Below, piece after piece: positions 32,818 through 44,149 of a DNA stretch of 64,000 bases; position 1 is the stretch's first letter; each line of letters starts with the position of its first letter. Origin of the DNA: Arion vulgaris (taxonomy: Eukaryota; Mollusca; Gastropoda; Stylommatophora; Arionidae); the NCBI GenBank assembly GCA_020796225.1, contig CM036771.1:31626703-31690702 (forward strand). The letters run 5' to 3'. Both the position numbers and the translations under genes were made by a program. The notes under the pieces are model-generated. The model worked only from the letters and a program-made list of their open reading frames with translations, did not search any database and was not told where the DNA came from.

Positions 32818-33000
32818 TGGTTGATCCCATATGGCAGGGTTTTTCTCCGCTGAAATGGCACCAGTACCTGTCGAGAGTACGGCACAAAGCACATACTCCG
32901 TAGCTCCGGCAACAATCCTAGGGTCTCTGGAGAAAATAGCACTCGTGAATAGAATGGTGCGGTCCAGATTCGAACCCACAACCGTAACCATTTAGCCATC
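32818..33000 (-). mobile_element. SINE-B, near full length
   Basis: Minus strand: TGGTTACGGTTGTGGGTTCG, GAATCTGGACCGCACCATTC, TTGCCGGAGCTACGGAGTAT and CCATATGGGATCAACCAG. The A-box end touches the 9-bp array at 33003. Confidence 0.75.
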
Positions 33001-33002
33001 AG

Positions 33003-33415
33003 AGATCACAGAGATCACAGAGATCACATAGATCATGATCACATAGATCACATAGATCACAGAGATCACATAGATCACAGAGATCACAGAGATCACATAG
33101 ATCACAGAATCACAGATCACAGATCACAAGATCACAGAGATCACAGAGATCACAGAGATCACAGAGATCACATAGATCACATGATCAGATCACAGAGATC
33201 ACAGAGATCACAGAATCAGAGATCACAGAGATCACAGAGATCACATAGATCACAGAGATCACAGAGATCAGAGATCACATGACACAGAGATCCAGAATCA
33301 CAGATCAGAATCACAGAGATCACAGAGATCACATAGATCACAGAGATCACAGAGATCACATAGATCACAGAGATCACAGAGATCACATGACGAGATCACA
33401 GAATCAGAGATCACA
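33003..33415. repeat. 9-bp array
   Basis: About 45 copies of AGATCACAG with AGATCACAT variants and short deletions. It begins at the A-box end of SINE-B (ATGGCTAA... TCTCTGTGATCTC on the minus strand). Confidence 0.9.
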
Positions 33416-33429
33416 TCTGTAATTATGTT

Positions 33430-33530
33430 TTTTACTTTAACTCTTTCCACGCCTTAAGCCGCACACTGCACCACGGCGGAAGTCCGTTGCACGCCTTAAG
33501 CCGCACACTGCGCCATAGAGTTGCTTCCCT
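33430..33530. repeat. two-copy 47-bp tandem repeat
   Basis: CACGCCTTAAGCCGCACACT occurs at about 33449 and 33490, separated by a GC-rich spacer. Confidence 0.8.
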
Positions 33531-33662
33531 TATGAGAAGTCTTTCTAGTTTTCTACTATTTTACTTCTACTACTTTTTAACCTTGTTATTCTATTAGGTT
33601 GTCCAGTTTTCTTCAATTTAGTATATAATAATATATATATGTTTATTTATTGACAAGTAGTT

Positions 33663-34160
33663 CACTGCCGCTGCAATCGTCATTTGTAAGTAAAAGATCG
33701 GAGCACACATCTTACGACATGCGTGGCAGGTAACAGTGGTTCTATTCTTATACCCTGATTTGGGCCTGGTAACCACTCGAGCGTAGCTTCGATATTGTCT
33801 GTCCAATATTTCATGCACACTTCATATTATAATAGAACTGAATAGTTACATTCGAACATACTCTAAAGTTCTTACAATAAATAAGAGTTGTATTTACCTC
33901 TTACGATGATCAGAGCCGTAAATCGTAAGAGGTAAATACAACTCTTATTTATTGTAAGAACTTTAGAGTATGTTCGAATGTAACTATTCAGTTCTATCAT
34001 AATATGAAGTGTGCATGAAATATTGACAGACAATATCGAAGCTACGCTCGAGTGGTTACAGGCCAAATCAGGGTATAAGAATAGAACCACTGTTACCTGC
34101 CACGCATGTCGTAAGATGTGCTCCGATCTTTACTTACAAATGACGATTGCAGCGGCAGTG
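33663..34160. repeat. near-perfect palindrome, arms of about 240 bp
   Basis: CACTGCCGCTGCAATCGTCA at 33663-33682 is the exact inverse of TGACGATTGCAGCGGCAGTG at 34141-34160. Matching continues to the centre near 33911 with a spacer of roughly 10-15 bp and only small indels and a few substitutions. The arms contain an S2-type segment (CTCGAGTGGTTAC, GTTACCTGCCACGCATG). No TIR-plus-target-duplication structure was seen. A fold-back assembly artefact cannot be excluded. Confidence 0.9.
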
Positions 34161-34451
34161 CACGAACTCCGTAGCATCTGCGAGAGTCCCTATGTAATTT
34201 AGAAGATAATGAAAATATTTTGCAGGAATTATTTTTATTTTTTTAAATCTGTCTAATGAATCTTGCCAAGGTAGTGGCTTTCTAGTCTGCTCTCTTCGAT
34301 TTTGAACTGTCAATGGTTCTTTGACATAACTAGATCACACTTCTACACTGAGATCGGGGGTTTCTGGAAACAATATCACGATAGCTCCACGAGAGAGCGA
34401 ACCCGAGTACCTTTGGAACAAGAGGAGAGCACCTAACCTCTACAGTACAGA
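34161..34451. other. unassigned sequence after the palindrome
   Basis: CACGAACTCCGTAGCATCTG at about 34161 continues the S2-associated segment. Nothing else recognised. Confidence 0.5.
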
Positions 34452-35668
34452 TATCTCTTACAGGATGAGACCGCATATAGGATGAGACCGCATACAGGAT
34501 GAGACCGCATACAGGATGATACTGCTTATAGGATGAGACTGCTTACAGGATGAGACTGCATATAGGATGAGACCGCTTATAGGATGAGACCGCATACAGG
34601 ATGAGACTGCATACAGGATGAGACCGCATACAGGATGAGACCGCATACAGAATGAGACTGCTAATAGGACGAGACTGCTTATAGAATGAGACCGCATACA
34701 GGATGAGACCGCATACAGAATGAGACTGCTAATAGGACGAGACTGCTTATAGAATGAGACCGCATACAGGATGAGACCGCATACAGAATGAGACTGCTAA
34801 TAGGACGAGACTGCTTATAGAATGAGACCGCATACAGGATGAGACCGCATACAGAATGAGACTGCTAATAGGACGAGACTGCTTATAGAATGAGACCGCA
34901 TATAGGATGAGACCGCATACAGGATGAGACTGCTTACAGGATGAGACTGCTTATAGGATGAGACCGCATACAGGATGAGACTGCTTACAGGATGAGACTG
35001 CTTATAGGATGAGACTGCTTATAGAATGAGACTGCTTACAGGATGAGACCGCATACAGGATGAGACTGCTTACAGAATGAGACCTCTTACAGAATGAGAC
35101 CTCTTACAGAATGAGACCTCTTACAGGATGAGACTGCTTACAGAATGAGACTGCTTACAGAATGAGACTGCTTACAGAATGAGACTGCTTATAGGATGAG
35201 ACTGCTTACAGAATGAGACTGCTTATAGGATGAGATTGCTTATAGAATGAGACCGCTTATATGATGAGACCACATACAGGATGAGACTGCTAATAGGATG
35301 AGACTGCTTATAGAATGAGACCGCATACAGGATGAGACTGCTAATAGGACGAGACTGCTTATAGAATGAGACCGCATACAGGATGAGATTGCTTATAGAA
35401 TGAGACTGCTTATAGGATGAGACCGCATACAGGATGAGATTGCTTATAGGATGAGACTGCTTATAGAATGAGACTGCTTATAGGATGAGACCGCTTATAG
35501 AATGAGACTGCTTATAGGATGAGACCGCATACAGGATGAGACTGCTTATAGGATGAGACCGCATACAGGATGAGACTGCTTATAGAATGAGACCACATAC
35601 AGAATGAGACCGCTTATAGAATGAGACCGCATATATGATGAGACCGCTTATAGGATGAGACCGCTTAT
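34452..35668. repeat. 17-bp array, left part
   Basis: About 71 copies of AGGATGAGACCGCATAC with TTATAG, CTAATAG and TTACAG variants. Blocks of several units recur (the GCTAATAGGACGAGACTGC set appears repeatedly near 34660-34880), showing higher-order duplication. The array continues beyond the hAT element at 39851. Confidence 0.92.
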
Positions 35669-36927
35669 AGCCCTGTTTCCCAACGTGGGCGTACGCCCCA
35701 ATGGGAGCATTTTCATCGTTTATGGGGGCAATGGACTCGTTCGGAGTTTAATTAATGTTCATGATGTTGTAAAACCGATATACTGACTTTTGGATGTCTG
35801 TTGACAAAAACGAATGTTGCTTCACAATCACTTTACTGAAGTTTAAATAAATCTTCAATAAATGGAAAGTACATTGTACTTATATCTAGGTACATTTCTA
35901 CCTCCTTTTAACAAAGCTTTGAAAGAGGAAAAGCATGTGTTAATGTGTTAAAATGGAGTCATATAAAAAAGAAAACTGTAATGTGTTCGTCATTTGCCAA
36001 CGTTGTCATGAAGTCCAAAATGAGTTTATGTAGTCACGCATATCATATTTCCGCCATAGAAAGCAGGTTCGAAGTTTGATTTGGCTTGGAATGTTAGGTA
36101 CGATGGGAAAAGAAACTAAGAAACATCAAGGTGGTTTGACTCAAATACAAGTTATGGGCCATTAGTCTGATTACCAGAGTAATAGATACTCACTGTGCAG
36201 CTGGATTATACAGGTGTCTTAGAGCACCATTTTGTAGTTGTATAGTTAACGAAGGAGCATTTATATATGGATTACAGCATAATGTCATGAGATCTTTTTT
36301 TTCATGTTTAGCGACAGATTGAGAAGGCATGGTTGGAACATACATTTTTAGACAATGACAGAAGAATATCGATAGTCAAAGTAAGATGAGTCTTTTCCAA
36401 GAGAGTAACAGATGTAGGAAATCGCAGTCCTGAGAACAAAGTTTTGGAATAGTAAAGTAATAGAATATTCACCCATATATAAAGACGATGGACTTTAAGA
36501 AGAGGGAATAATAGTGCAGATAGAGAGCCAAATACAGAACAGCTTGTGAGGTAGCTAGAATACAAATAGAGAACTAGACACAGAACAGCTAAAGTACAGA
36601 ACTGTTAGGCAAGATTATACGAGAAAAGCAGAAGAGAACCGAAGAGATTCACGTAGAAGATATAACTATTGGAGGTTAGAATTTATCACAGCTAATTAGA
36701 AGAGAACACCACATACTTTTTCAGAAGAGCAGATTTGACCACATAAATGTGGATATAAATATTGTTAATGATTTTTTTTTTTCTTCAAATAGTCATGTTA
36801 TAATAATCGAATTTGCTCAAACATATATCACCTGATGTGAAATATTACTATATTAATGTATTCCACATTAATGTCTTTTCCGCCAACAATGCTTGACCAA
36901 CGAATCAATGAAACGAGGTCGTCGTTT

Positions 36928-37255
36928 TGAAGAACAAGGCTTTATCAAGCAAACGAACAACAGGAGTGACAAATTTAAAAAAACAAATGGACGACCAAAA
37001 CAAACGTTTCTAATGAAAATCTAGAAAATCAAATTTTCCAGACTTTCATTAGAAACGTTTGTTTTGGTCGTCCGTTTGTTTTTTAAATTTTGTCACTTCT
37101 GTTGTTCGTTTGCTTGATAAAGACCTTGTTGGTCGAAACGTTGCTGTATTTTGTCATTGTTTTTGTAATTTGTAAAACTACAGTACTTTGTGATTACTTG
37201 TTTTGCCAATCAAATAGTTTTACTGCAGTCTCATCTATTTTGTGAATATTTCGTC
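36928..37255. mobile_element. Penelope-like insertion with inverted repeat, inside hAT copy 2
   Basis: Absent from copy 1 at the matching place. CGTCGTTTTGAA and CGTCTTGAA at its two edges may be the target duplication. It contains an inverted repeat of about 85 bp arms (about 36935-37017 and 37044-37130, CATTAGAAACGTTTGTTTTG in one arm) and then CTTGATAAAGACC-TTGTT-GGTCGAAACG. That last segment has the layout of a hammerhead ribozyme core (CUGANGA, stem II, GAAA), as recalled for Penelope-like elements, but two core bases differ. A related sequence is at 40680-40800 on the minus strand. Confidence 0.55.
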
Positions 37256-38429
37256 TTGAAAAGCATTTGAAGGCGAAACATAGTGCTCATATTATGTCAG
37301 ATTTGATTTACTTTCAAACTTTAAAGACAAATTTTGAAAAAGAGCAACATTAAAGTCCCTGTTACTGCTCATACTGCAACTGTCAATCGTACTCTTGAGG
37401 ATAGTTATCAAATTTCCTTACTCATTGCTAAATGTGGAAAAATCATACTATAGGAGAGAATTTAATCAAACCATCAATATCAGCATTTCTTAAAACGGTT
37501 CTGGAAAAAGATGACCAAGAGATGAAAGCTGTGCCACTCATTAACAATACTGTTAGCAATAGAATAGACGAAATGAGTGGATATATTGAAATACAACTTG
37601 TTGAAAAGCTGAAAACAAGAAAATTATCAGTGCAAATTGATGAATCAAATTTGAGAGACAGTGTTGATAAGTAGTATTGATATCTTACGCAAGATATATT
37701 GATAATGGGGATTTTGTTGAAGAAATGTTGTTCTGTAAATCATTAGAAAGCACCACTACCTCCAAAGATGTATATAATAAGCTAAAAAATTACTTATATG
37801 TCATAAATATACCAATGAAAAATATAACATCTTGTGTTGCAGATGGTACTAATAATATGATAGGCAAGAAAAATGGCTGCTTAAAATTGCTGAAAGATGA
37901 GAATCCAGAACTGCTTTTTGTGCATTGTGTTATTCACATGGAAAATTTGGTAGCTAAAAATATTTCACCTGTTCTAAACGAAGTACTAAATTCAGTTATA
38001 AAGTGTATCAATGCTATTAAATCTAATGCCAAATGTGAGTGTCTCTTCAAGCTATTTTGTGAAGAACAAAATACAGACCATGTGAGACTTTTACTTCACA
38101 CTGAAGTAAGATGGCTCTTGAAATGGAACTGCTTGACAATATTTATGGAACTATTTGATACTCTTTAAGCGATTTTATACTCTTTAAGTGATTTTTTAAG
38201 CGACAAACCTGAAATAAAGTATCTGTTAACGGTCGATAGTAAAGCATTTGTGAGTTAAGCCGATATCTTTGAATGAAAAACAAAATATATTAAATAACCA
38301 CTTTCAAGGAAGAATAAAACTCTTGTTGATGGAAAAGCTAAGATATTTGGTTTTATTACCTTTATTGAACTATGTCAGAAATATATTTGCAACAAACATT
38401 TTGAAGAGTTTCATTGACTCCAGAAATAT

Positions 38430-39159
38430 GAAGTGACTGATACCGCTATACTGATACTTGTTATTTGAAGTGACTGATACCGCTATACTAATACTTGTTA
38501 TTTGAAGTGACTGATACCGCTATACTAATACTTGTTATTTGAAGTGACTGATACCGTTATACTAATACTTGTTATGTGAAGTGACTGATACCGTTATACT
38601 AATACTTGTTATTTGAAGTGACTGATACCGCTATACTAATACTTGTTATTTGAAGTGACTGATACCGCTATACTAATACTTGTTATTTGAAGTGACTGAT
38701 ACCGCTATACTAATACTTGTTATTTGAAGTGACTGATACCGCATACTAATACTTGTTATTTGAGTGACTGATACGTTATACTAACTGTTATTTGAAGTGA
38801 CTGATACCGCTATACTGATACTTGTTATTTGAAGTGACTGATACCGTTATACTAATACTTGTTATTTGAAGTGACTGATACCGCTATACTAATACTTGTT
38901 ATTTGAAGTGACTGATACCGCTATACTAATACTTGTTATGTGAAGTGACTGATACCGCTATACTAATACTTGTTATGTGAATGACTGACCGCTATACTAA
39001 TACTTGTTATTTGAAGTGACTGATACCGCTATACTAATACTTGTTATGTGAAGTGACTGATACCGTTATACTAATACTTGTTATTTGAAGTGACTGATAC
39101 CGCTATACTAATACTTGTTATTTGAAGTGACTGATACCGCTATACTAATACTTGTTATT
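38430..39159. repeat. 37-bp array made from transposase sequence
   Basis: About 20 copies of GAAGTGACTGATACCGCTAT plus ACTAATACTTGTTATTT. Copy 1 has this segment once, at about 19485-19514 (GAAGTGACTGATACCGTTAT then ACTTGTTATG), in the transposase coding region. Normal hAT sequence continues on both sides of the array. Thirty-seven is not a multiple of three, so amplification occurred after, or caused, loss of function. Confidence 0.92.
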
Positions 39160-39850
39160 GTCGATCAATTCTATCTAGTGATTTAAAAGAAAGATTTTCT
39201 GATTTGAAACAAATTGATTGCAGTTAATGTTAGTGGATTTGTCTATTTCAAATATGCAGTATCAAGAAGAACTCGCAGATATGCAAAATGATGAGTCAGT
39301 TAAAACTTCATTTAATATAAAAGGAGCGACGGCATGGCTTTGTGAGGAAACAGAAATCAAATATACAAATTCAACCAAATGTGCAAGAAAACTTATTACC
39401 ATTTCTATCATCATATTTAACTGAAAGTGGTTTTAGTGCCATAACTGATTTGCTGCTAAAAAAGAAATTGGTTGAATATAACACAATGGGAGACTTGAGA
39501 CTGAAGATAACTAAATTGGAATTTAACATAACATTTCTTTGCAGCTTCTATCAATCGCAAGGATCTCACTAAGTGTAATTAATAAATAGTTACTAATAAT
39601 TAAAATAATATAGAAAAATATATCATTAAAATGATATCGTACTTGAATTTCTGTTCTCCATTATATGTTTTGAAAATTTACTTACTGTATTTCCTCAACA
39701 ATTGCCTAGTTATTTCTTCCTAAAACCTATCATTTAAGTTTCTTCAGTGAACAATTCAATTTTAGAAAATAAAATTTTTGTACATGTTACATAGGGCATA
39801 CGCATTTTTAAAGGCTTTGGTGGGGCATGGCACAAAAAAGGTTGGGAAAC

Positions 39851-39985
39851 ACTGGCTGAGACCGCTTACAGAATGAGACCACTTACAGAATGAGACCGCT
39901 TACAGAATGAGACCACTTACAGAATGAGACCGCTTACAGAATGAGACTACTTACAGGATGAGACCGCTTACAGGATGAGACCACT
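39851..39985. repeat. 17-bp array, right part
   Basis: About eight more units (GAGACCGCTTACAGAAT type) beyond the hAT right end, the continuation of 34452-35668. Confidence 0.88.
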
Positions 39986-39999
39986 TTACTGAGGGTTGC

Positions 40000-40500
40000 A
40001 TTAATCATTCTCCATATAAATGTGATGCTGATCAAAACGATAAATGTGATGCAAGTGATAGAAGCAACAACAAGACAGACACTCTTTGCTTCATAAATGT
40101 GCAAACAAAATCAGAGACTGACTAAGAAAAAGTAAAACAGCACTATACCAGTGTCGACAAGCGGAACAGACACTGTAACATGTCCAGTAAGACTGTTCTC
40201 TCATTGGTGAGTTGAGAAGCAACACGTGGCCACACATAATCGACATGAAAACCAAAGCCAACTCTAATATATAGGTTTATAGTTGGATGTTGCTGACAAC
40301 TAAGCTTTTTGGACAACCTGACATTGAAGCTGACTGCCCAGCGTGTGGTCCACAGTTGATTAAGAGTATGACCAGAGATGGCCAAAGAAAAACTACCGAT
40401 TACGCAGTGACAAGCGCGCTGCATATGTCGGCGGAGTATAGAGAAGTGGCGTACCAACCAATATCACTTAAGACACATTACACGTGAGTGTTGTTGCACT
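40000..40500. other. unassigned sequence
   Basis: Overlapping frames of 104 residues (40143-40457, minus) and 66 residues (40287-40487, plus) have no motif that I recognise. A hairpin at 40252-40298 is listed separately. Confidence 0.4.
40252..40298. repeat. short hairpin resembling joined MITE-1 ends
   Basis: AAGCCAACTCTAATATATAG is followed at once by GTTTATAGTTGGATG. These resemble the left end (AGCCAACTCTAGATA, as at 48688) and the right end (TTTATAGTTGG, as at 25005) of MITE-1 with nothing between. Possibly an extreme internal deletion. Confidence 0.55.
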
Positions 40501-40679
40501 GAAGGACGGAACACGTATAAAATTGTTGACTATGCGAGAAAGTCATGCAGGAGAAGTGAACTAATAAATGATAGGACACAAATTGAGCGTCGCACACAAC
40601 TAACAATTGACTTCCACGTGAAGTGGTTCCAACTGTGTCTTTAACTATCAATATAAGGGAAGAATGCAGTAAAACTATG

Positions 40680-40800
40680 TAGCAATGATGAAACACGTAA
40701 AAACAAAGCAATGTAGTTTTACCAAATACAAAAACAATAACAAAAAACACATCAACGTTTCGATCAAAAGGTCGTTAACGAGTAAGGATACAACAGAAGT
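40680..40800 (-). mobile_element. Penelope-like 3' fragment
   Basis: Minus strand: CTTCTGTTGTATCCTTACTC, GTTAACGACCTTTTGATCGA and AACGTTGATGTG, then GTTATTGTTTTTGTATTTGG and TAAAACTACATTGC. These words occur in the same order at 37090-37185. The GACC-TTTTGA-TCGAAACG part again looks like stem II plus GAAA of a hammerhead. Confidence 0.55.
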
Positions 40801-41454
40801 GAAGACATTTACTTCTTACACTGCACACAACATATAGAATCAGACAATAAATCTACTACTGACTTGTGTTATATTTGGGACAATCAAAGACAAGCGGAGC
40901 AAACCGTACACAAAACTGGACGGAAGGAAAACCAAGTAGTCCACAAAAAGGCCGGCAACCTGCTGAGATGACGCTCAACAGCCCGGGAGGGTAAGTCGTC
41001 TAAGGGTCGCAACCCTAAAAGAAAATAGCAACCTGCTGCCTTGCAGGTTGGCAGGGACAGTCAAAGGCTGAGAGAGACGAACCCAGTAAACGCTGGTTGA
41101 AATCGGACACGTCACCGAAGGACAAGCACTAGAGCTCCAAATGGTACTGAAGATGTGACGTAAAACAAACGTTCTTGGCAAAGGCTGTTTATACATCACA
41201 ATAAGAATGATAAAATGGCCGAAAAAGAACGATCGAGAGAGAAACAATAATTCTTTACCGTAGCTAAAATGAAAATATGTGATAAAAACGAATAATGAAA
41301 TAAATGCATCTTAAACTGTCATACACCGTTGTCTCTTGATACTCAGTTTCCAACCGTTTTTAGACAGTGCACTACACAATATCACACGCTCCAACGTTGA
41401 AATACCAACTATCCTTAGATATCACAATAAGAAACAGCCCAGTGTCTAACAATT
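40801..41454. other. unassigned sequence
   Basis: A GC-richer stretch (40920-41110) with GCAACCTGCTG twice. A 90-residue minus-strand frame at 40975-41247 has no recognisable motif. Confidence 0.4.
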
Positions 41455-41640
41455 ACCTCTTGATCTTATCTTATCTTAACCACATTTGTCGTAAGCGTCG
41501 TGGGAGAGTTAGTTTTCTATATTGTGCCAGGTGTGTTGCGCTTGACGTTGTCAGTCCATGCTTTCGCAGAGACTCTGAGATGTTATCTATTCATCGTGTT
41601 CTTGGCCTGCCTCGTGCTCTGTGCCCTGAATGTCGATTAT
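41455..41640 (-). pseudogene. LINE reverse-transcriptase tail with TAAGA-rich end
   Basis: Minus strand in broken frames: ARGRPRTR then IDNISESLRKHGLTTSSATH and LAQYRKLTLPRRLRQMWLR. The end has AAGATAAGATAAGATC, a short 3' tail. Same group as 46735 and 55275. The 45-bp array starts where the recognisable reverse-transcriptase sequence begins. Confidence 0.7.
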
Positions 41641-42375
41641 AACTAAACGATTAATTGTGCAAGCAACGATGTCTCGTACACACATAACTAAATGATTAAT
41701 TATGCATGCAACGATGCCTCGTACACACATAACTAAATGATTAATTGTGCAAGCAACGATGTCTCGTACACACATACCTAAATGATTAATTGTGCATGCA
41801 ACAATGTCGTATACACACATAACTAAATGATTAATTATGCATGCAACGATGCCTCGTACACACATAACTAAATGATTAATTGTGCAAGCAACGATGTCTC
41901 GTACACACATACCTAAATGATTAATTGTGCATGCAACAATGTCTTATACACAATAACTAAATGATTAATTATGGGAGAACGATGTCTCGATACATAACTA
42001 ATTTAACTAAATGATTAAATTTTTACAAGTGTCTCTTCTACAACATAACTAATTTAACTAAATAATTAATTGTGCATGCAACGATGCCTCGTACACACAT
42101 AACTAAATGATTAATTATGCATGCAACGATGCCTCGTACACACATAACTAAATGATTAATTGTGCAAGCAACGATGTCTCGTACAACATAACTAAATGAT
42201 TAATTGTGCATGCAACAATGTCTTATACACACATAACTAAATGATTAATTATGCATGCAACGATGCCTCGTACACACATAACTAAATGATTAATTGTGCA
42301 TGCAACAATGTCTGTACACACATAACTAAATGATTAATTGTGCATTCAACGATGCCTCGTACACACATAACTAAT
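41640..42375. repeat. 45-bp array
   Basis: About 16 copies of CATAACTAAATGATTAATTG plus TGCATGCAACGATGCCTCGTACACA. Two unit types (TGCAAGCAACGATGTC and TGCATGCAACGATGCC) alternate in part. A degenerate stretch at 41940-42060 interrupts it. Minus-strand VCDIVACTINHL frames (45 is a multiple of three) are artefacts. Confidence 0.92.
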
Positions 42376-42404
42376 TTATCGAAGATATTAATTGTACTTG
42401 TTGA

Positions 42405-42640
42405 GCGTCTGGCCGATTGGATTAGAACGCTGGCTCCAAGCAGGAGCCAGGTTCAATCCCTGGTAAGACAAAGTGCTTTTTTTCTGTCGCGCAAATAAAG
42501 AAAAATCCTAACTTGAAAAGCTTTGCGGCGACTGCACTAGTCATACGTCCATTTAATTCCACAGTTATAACTCCCCACCCAACCCTGTCAAAACCACCCT
42601 AAAAGTGATATTACAAGCAGTAACGACAGTATGCATTAAT
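42405..42640 (+). mobile_element. SINE-A, full length
   Basis: GCGTCTGGCCGATTGGATTA, GGTTCAATCCCTGG (B box), TTTTCTGTCGCGCAAATAAA and CGGCGACTGCACTAGTCATA define it. Confidence 0.75.
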
Positions 42641-42669
42641 TGCGCTTACAAGGATGCCTTCTTATCGAC

Positions 42670-42790
42670 AATCCTGGCATATCCTTTATAGGACGTAGCC
42701 ATCAACAACAGTAAACAAGTCATCGATTTTCTAGCCAACACTTCTCCGTTGAGTAGTTTGTCATTGCTTTCTGAACGGTTCTTATCACAT
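42670..42790 (-). mobile_element. Meta-like SINE, 3' half
   Basis: Minus strand: CCGTTCAGAAAGCAATGACA and AACTACTCAACGGAG, then ATGACTTGTTTACTGTTGTT. The tRNA head is absent. Confidence 0.65.
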
Positions 42791-43654
42791 AACTAAATTA
42801 GCTACTTATTGTTTGAATGTTATCTTTGTTTTATCACAAACATAAACAAATCTTGTAATCGTTCATAAACACCACACTAAACATTAGCACACACACACAT
42901 AAACAAATCTTGTTACATCAGAAATCTAGCTACATCACCACACTGCAACATTCTGTGTAGTACCTTCACTATAAATTGCAACAAATTACTAACAAATTAT
43001 ACGGTCACAACTTCAGACGTTACGGCGATGGTCTTCCAATCCAACAACACTTTCATCAATAACGTCCGGAGAAATTGAGCAATTTTTCCTGCCTAGCGGA
43101 AGTAAACCAATTCTGGACGCATCAGTCCAGAAAAACAATGTAATTTAATAACATATCCTCACTGGAGATTGACATTCTTATTCCTACCACTTTTTCACGG
43201 CACCAAAACACAGACGACAAATAGCACAAATCTCTGAAAGTATTTGAGTTCTGCCAAAGCGGAAGGCGAAGACAGCCGGTGATTTGAAAAGTTGTTTGGG
43301 GAACAGCTTCATAACCGGAAGACGAAGGGAGAGAAATCGGCAGCGTGAGAAATCACGGTTGATTCCTAGCGAAGCGGGCGGTGTCTGGGACAGTTAATGG
43401 AGTTAATGCCACCGGGGACTCGCTGGGGTAAAAATCCAAGTAAACACGCCTACAAATACTGCCGTATCGATACGGGGTAGAGCAAAAAACGCTTGAAGAA
43501 AAAGAGAGAGCTGTCAGGAATAGTGATAGATTTGGGAGATCAATAAAGTCTCATTTTGGACTGTTATGTAGGCCAGGGTCAAAGTGTAGCTAGTTTATAT
43601 ATATATATATATATATAAACAAATAAAGGTATAACGCCTGAGGAATGAGTTCAT
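42791..43654. other. unassigned sequence
   Basis: About 0.86 kb without recognised genes. Slightly GC-richer around 43250-43450, and a TA run at 43597-43616. No long frame. Confidence 0.45.
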
Positions 43655-43858
43655 GCACCCGGTTTTAACCCATACGGCTGGATCTCTCTCCACAGAAATG
43701 ACAAGCTTCCTGCCGAGAAAACAGCACGAGCTCCGTAGCTCCGGCAGCAATCATATGGGTCTCTGAACAAAATTCACACGTTCACAGAACGGCGTTGTCT
43801 CCGGATTCGAACCTAAGACCTTCAGAACGCAAAGCAAAGACTTAACCACTTAGCCCCA
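43655..43858 (-). mobile_element. SINE-B, full length
   Basis: Minus strand: TGGGGCTAAGTGGTTAAGTC (A box), CTTAGGTTCGAATCCGGAGA (a well-preserved B box), GCCGGAGCTACGGAGCTCGT and TTTCTGTGGAGAGAGATCCA. Confidence 0.8.
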
Positions 43859-43929
43859 GAAAGCATGTTTCCAGTGGCAACGTGTTTATATGAATTATAG
43901 ACAAGAAGAAGAAAAAGAAAATCCAATTT

Positions 43930-44145
43930 TTGAAAGCATATTGCAATAGAACACATTGTAACAACTAGTAAAATCGAGGGTAGACGAGACAGAAGACGAC
44001 AAGGAGACAACATTTTGGATAGCCTGACTTCATGGCCCAGTAGAGCGTCAACATCTGAATTTATAGCAAACACAAAAGATAGAGATGTGTGGAGATCCAT
44101 GATCGCCTACGCCAGTCGGCACGGCACCTGATGATGATGATATTG
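43930..44145 (+). mobile_element. LINE tail with (GAT)n end
   Basis: Contains CGAGGGTAGACGAGACAGAA, CTGACTTCATGGCCCAGTAG, AGATCCATGATCGCCTACGC and ends CTGATGATGATGAT. The 92-residue minus-strand frame over it is a shadow. Same family as 44490-45000. Confidence 0.7.
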
Positions 44146-44149
44146 CAAT

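Larger units (their letters stand above)
36890..39572 (+). pseudogene. hAT transposase (ZBED5-like), dead copy 2
   Basis: More open than copy 1. After the insertion, LEKHLKAKHSAHI-like residues mark the BED finger end. 37432-37674 reads KPSISAFLKTVLEKDDQEMK and LSVQIDES. 37677-38168 (163 residues) reads SCVADGTNNMIGKKNGCLKL, FVHCVIHMENLVAKNIS and HTEVRWLLKWNCLTIFMELF, where copy 1 keeps the more usual RWLSKGN. The 37-bp array follows. Then 39218-39572 carries YLTESGFSAITDLLLKKK, the hAT C-terminal dimerisation block, in a changed frame. A TAG stop at 37672, the array and frameshifts inactivate it. Confidence 0.85.
35669..39850 (+). mobile_element. hAT transposon copy 2, inserted in the 17-bp array
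   Basis: Same ends as copy 1 (CCCTGTTTCCCAACGTGG at the left, GGTTGGGAAACACTG at the right) and collinear with it. It is about 0.9 kb longer owing to a 325-bp insertion at about 36930-37255 and a 37-bp array at 38430-39159. 17-bp array units lie on both sides, but an exact 8-bp duplication is not seen (array units changed or were exchanged). It lacks the S2 insertion of copy 1. Confidence 0.9.

Noticed and set aside
40143..40487. host gene exon in overlapping 104- and 66-residue frames
   Set aside because: Both strands are open, with no recognisable domain and no splice or start evidence.
41587..41910. 107-residue minus-strand frame with VCDIVACTINHL repeats
   Set aside because: 45-bp array artefact (unit divisible by three).
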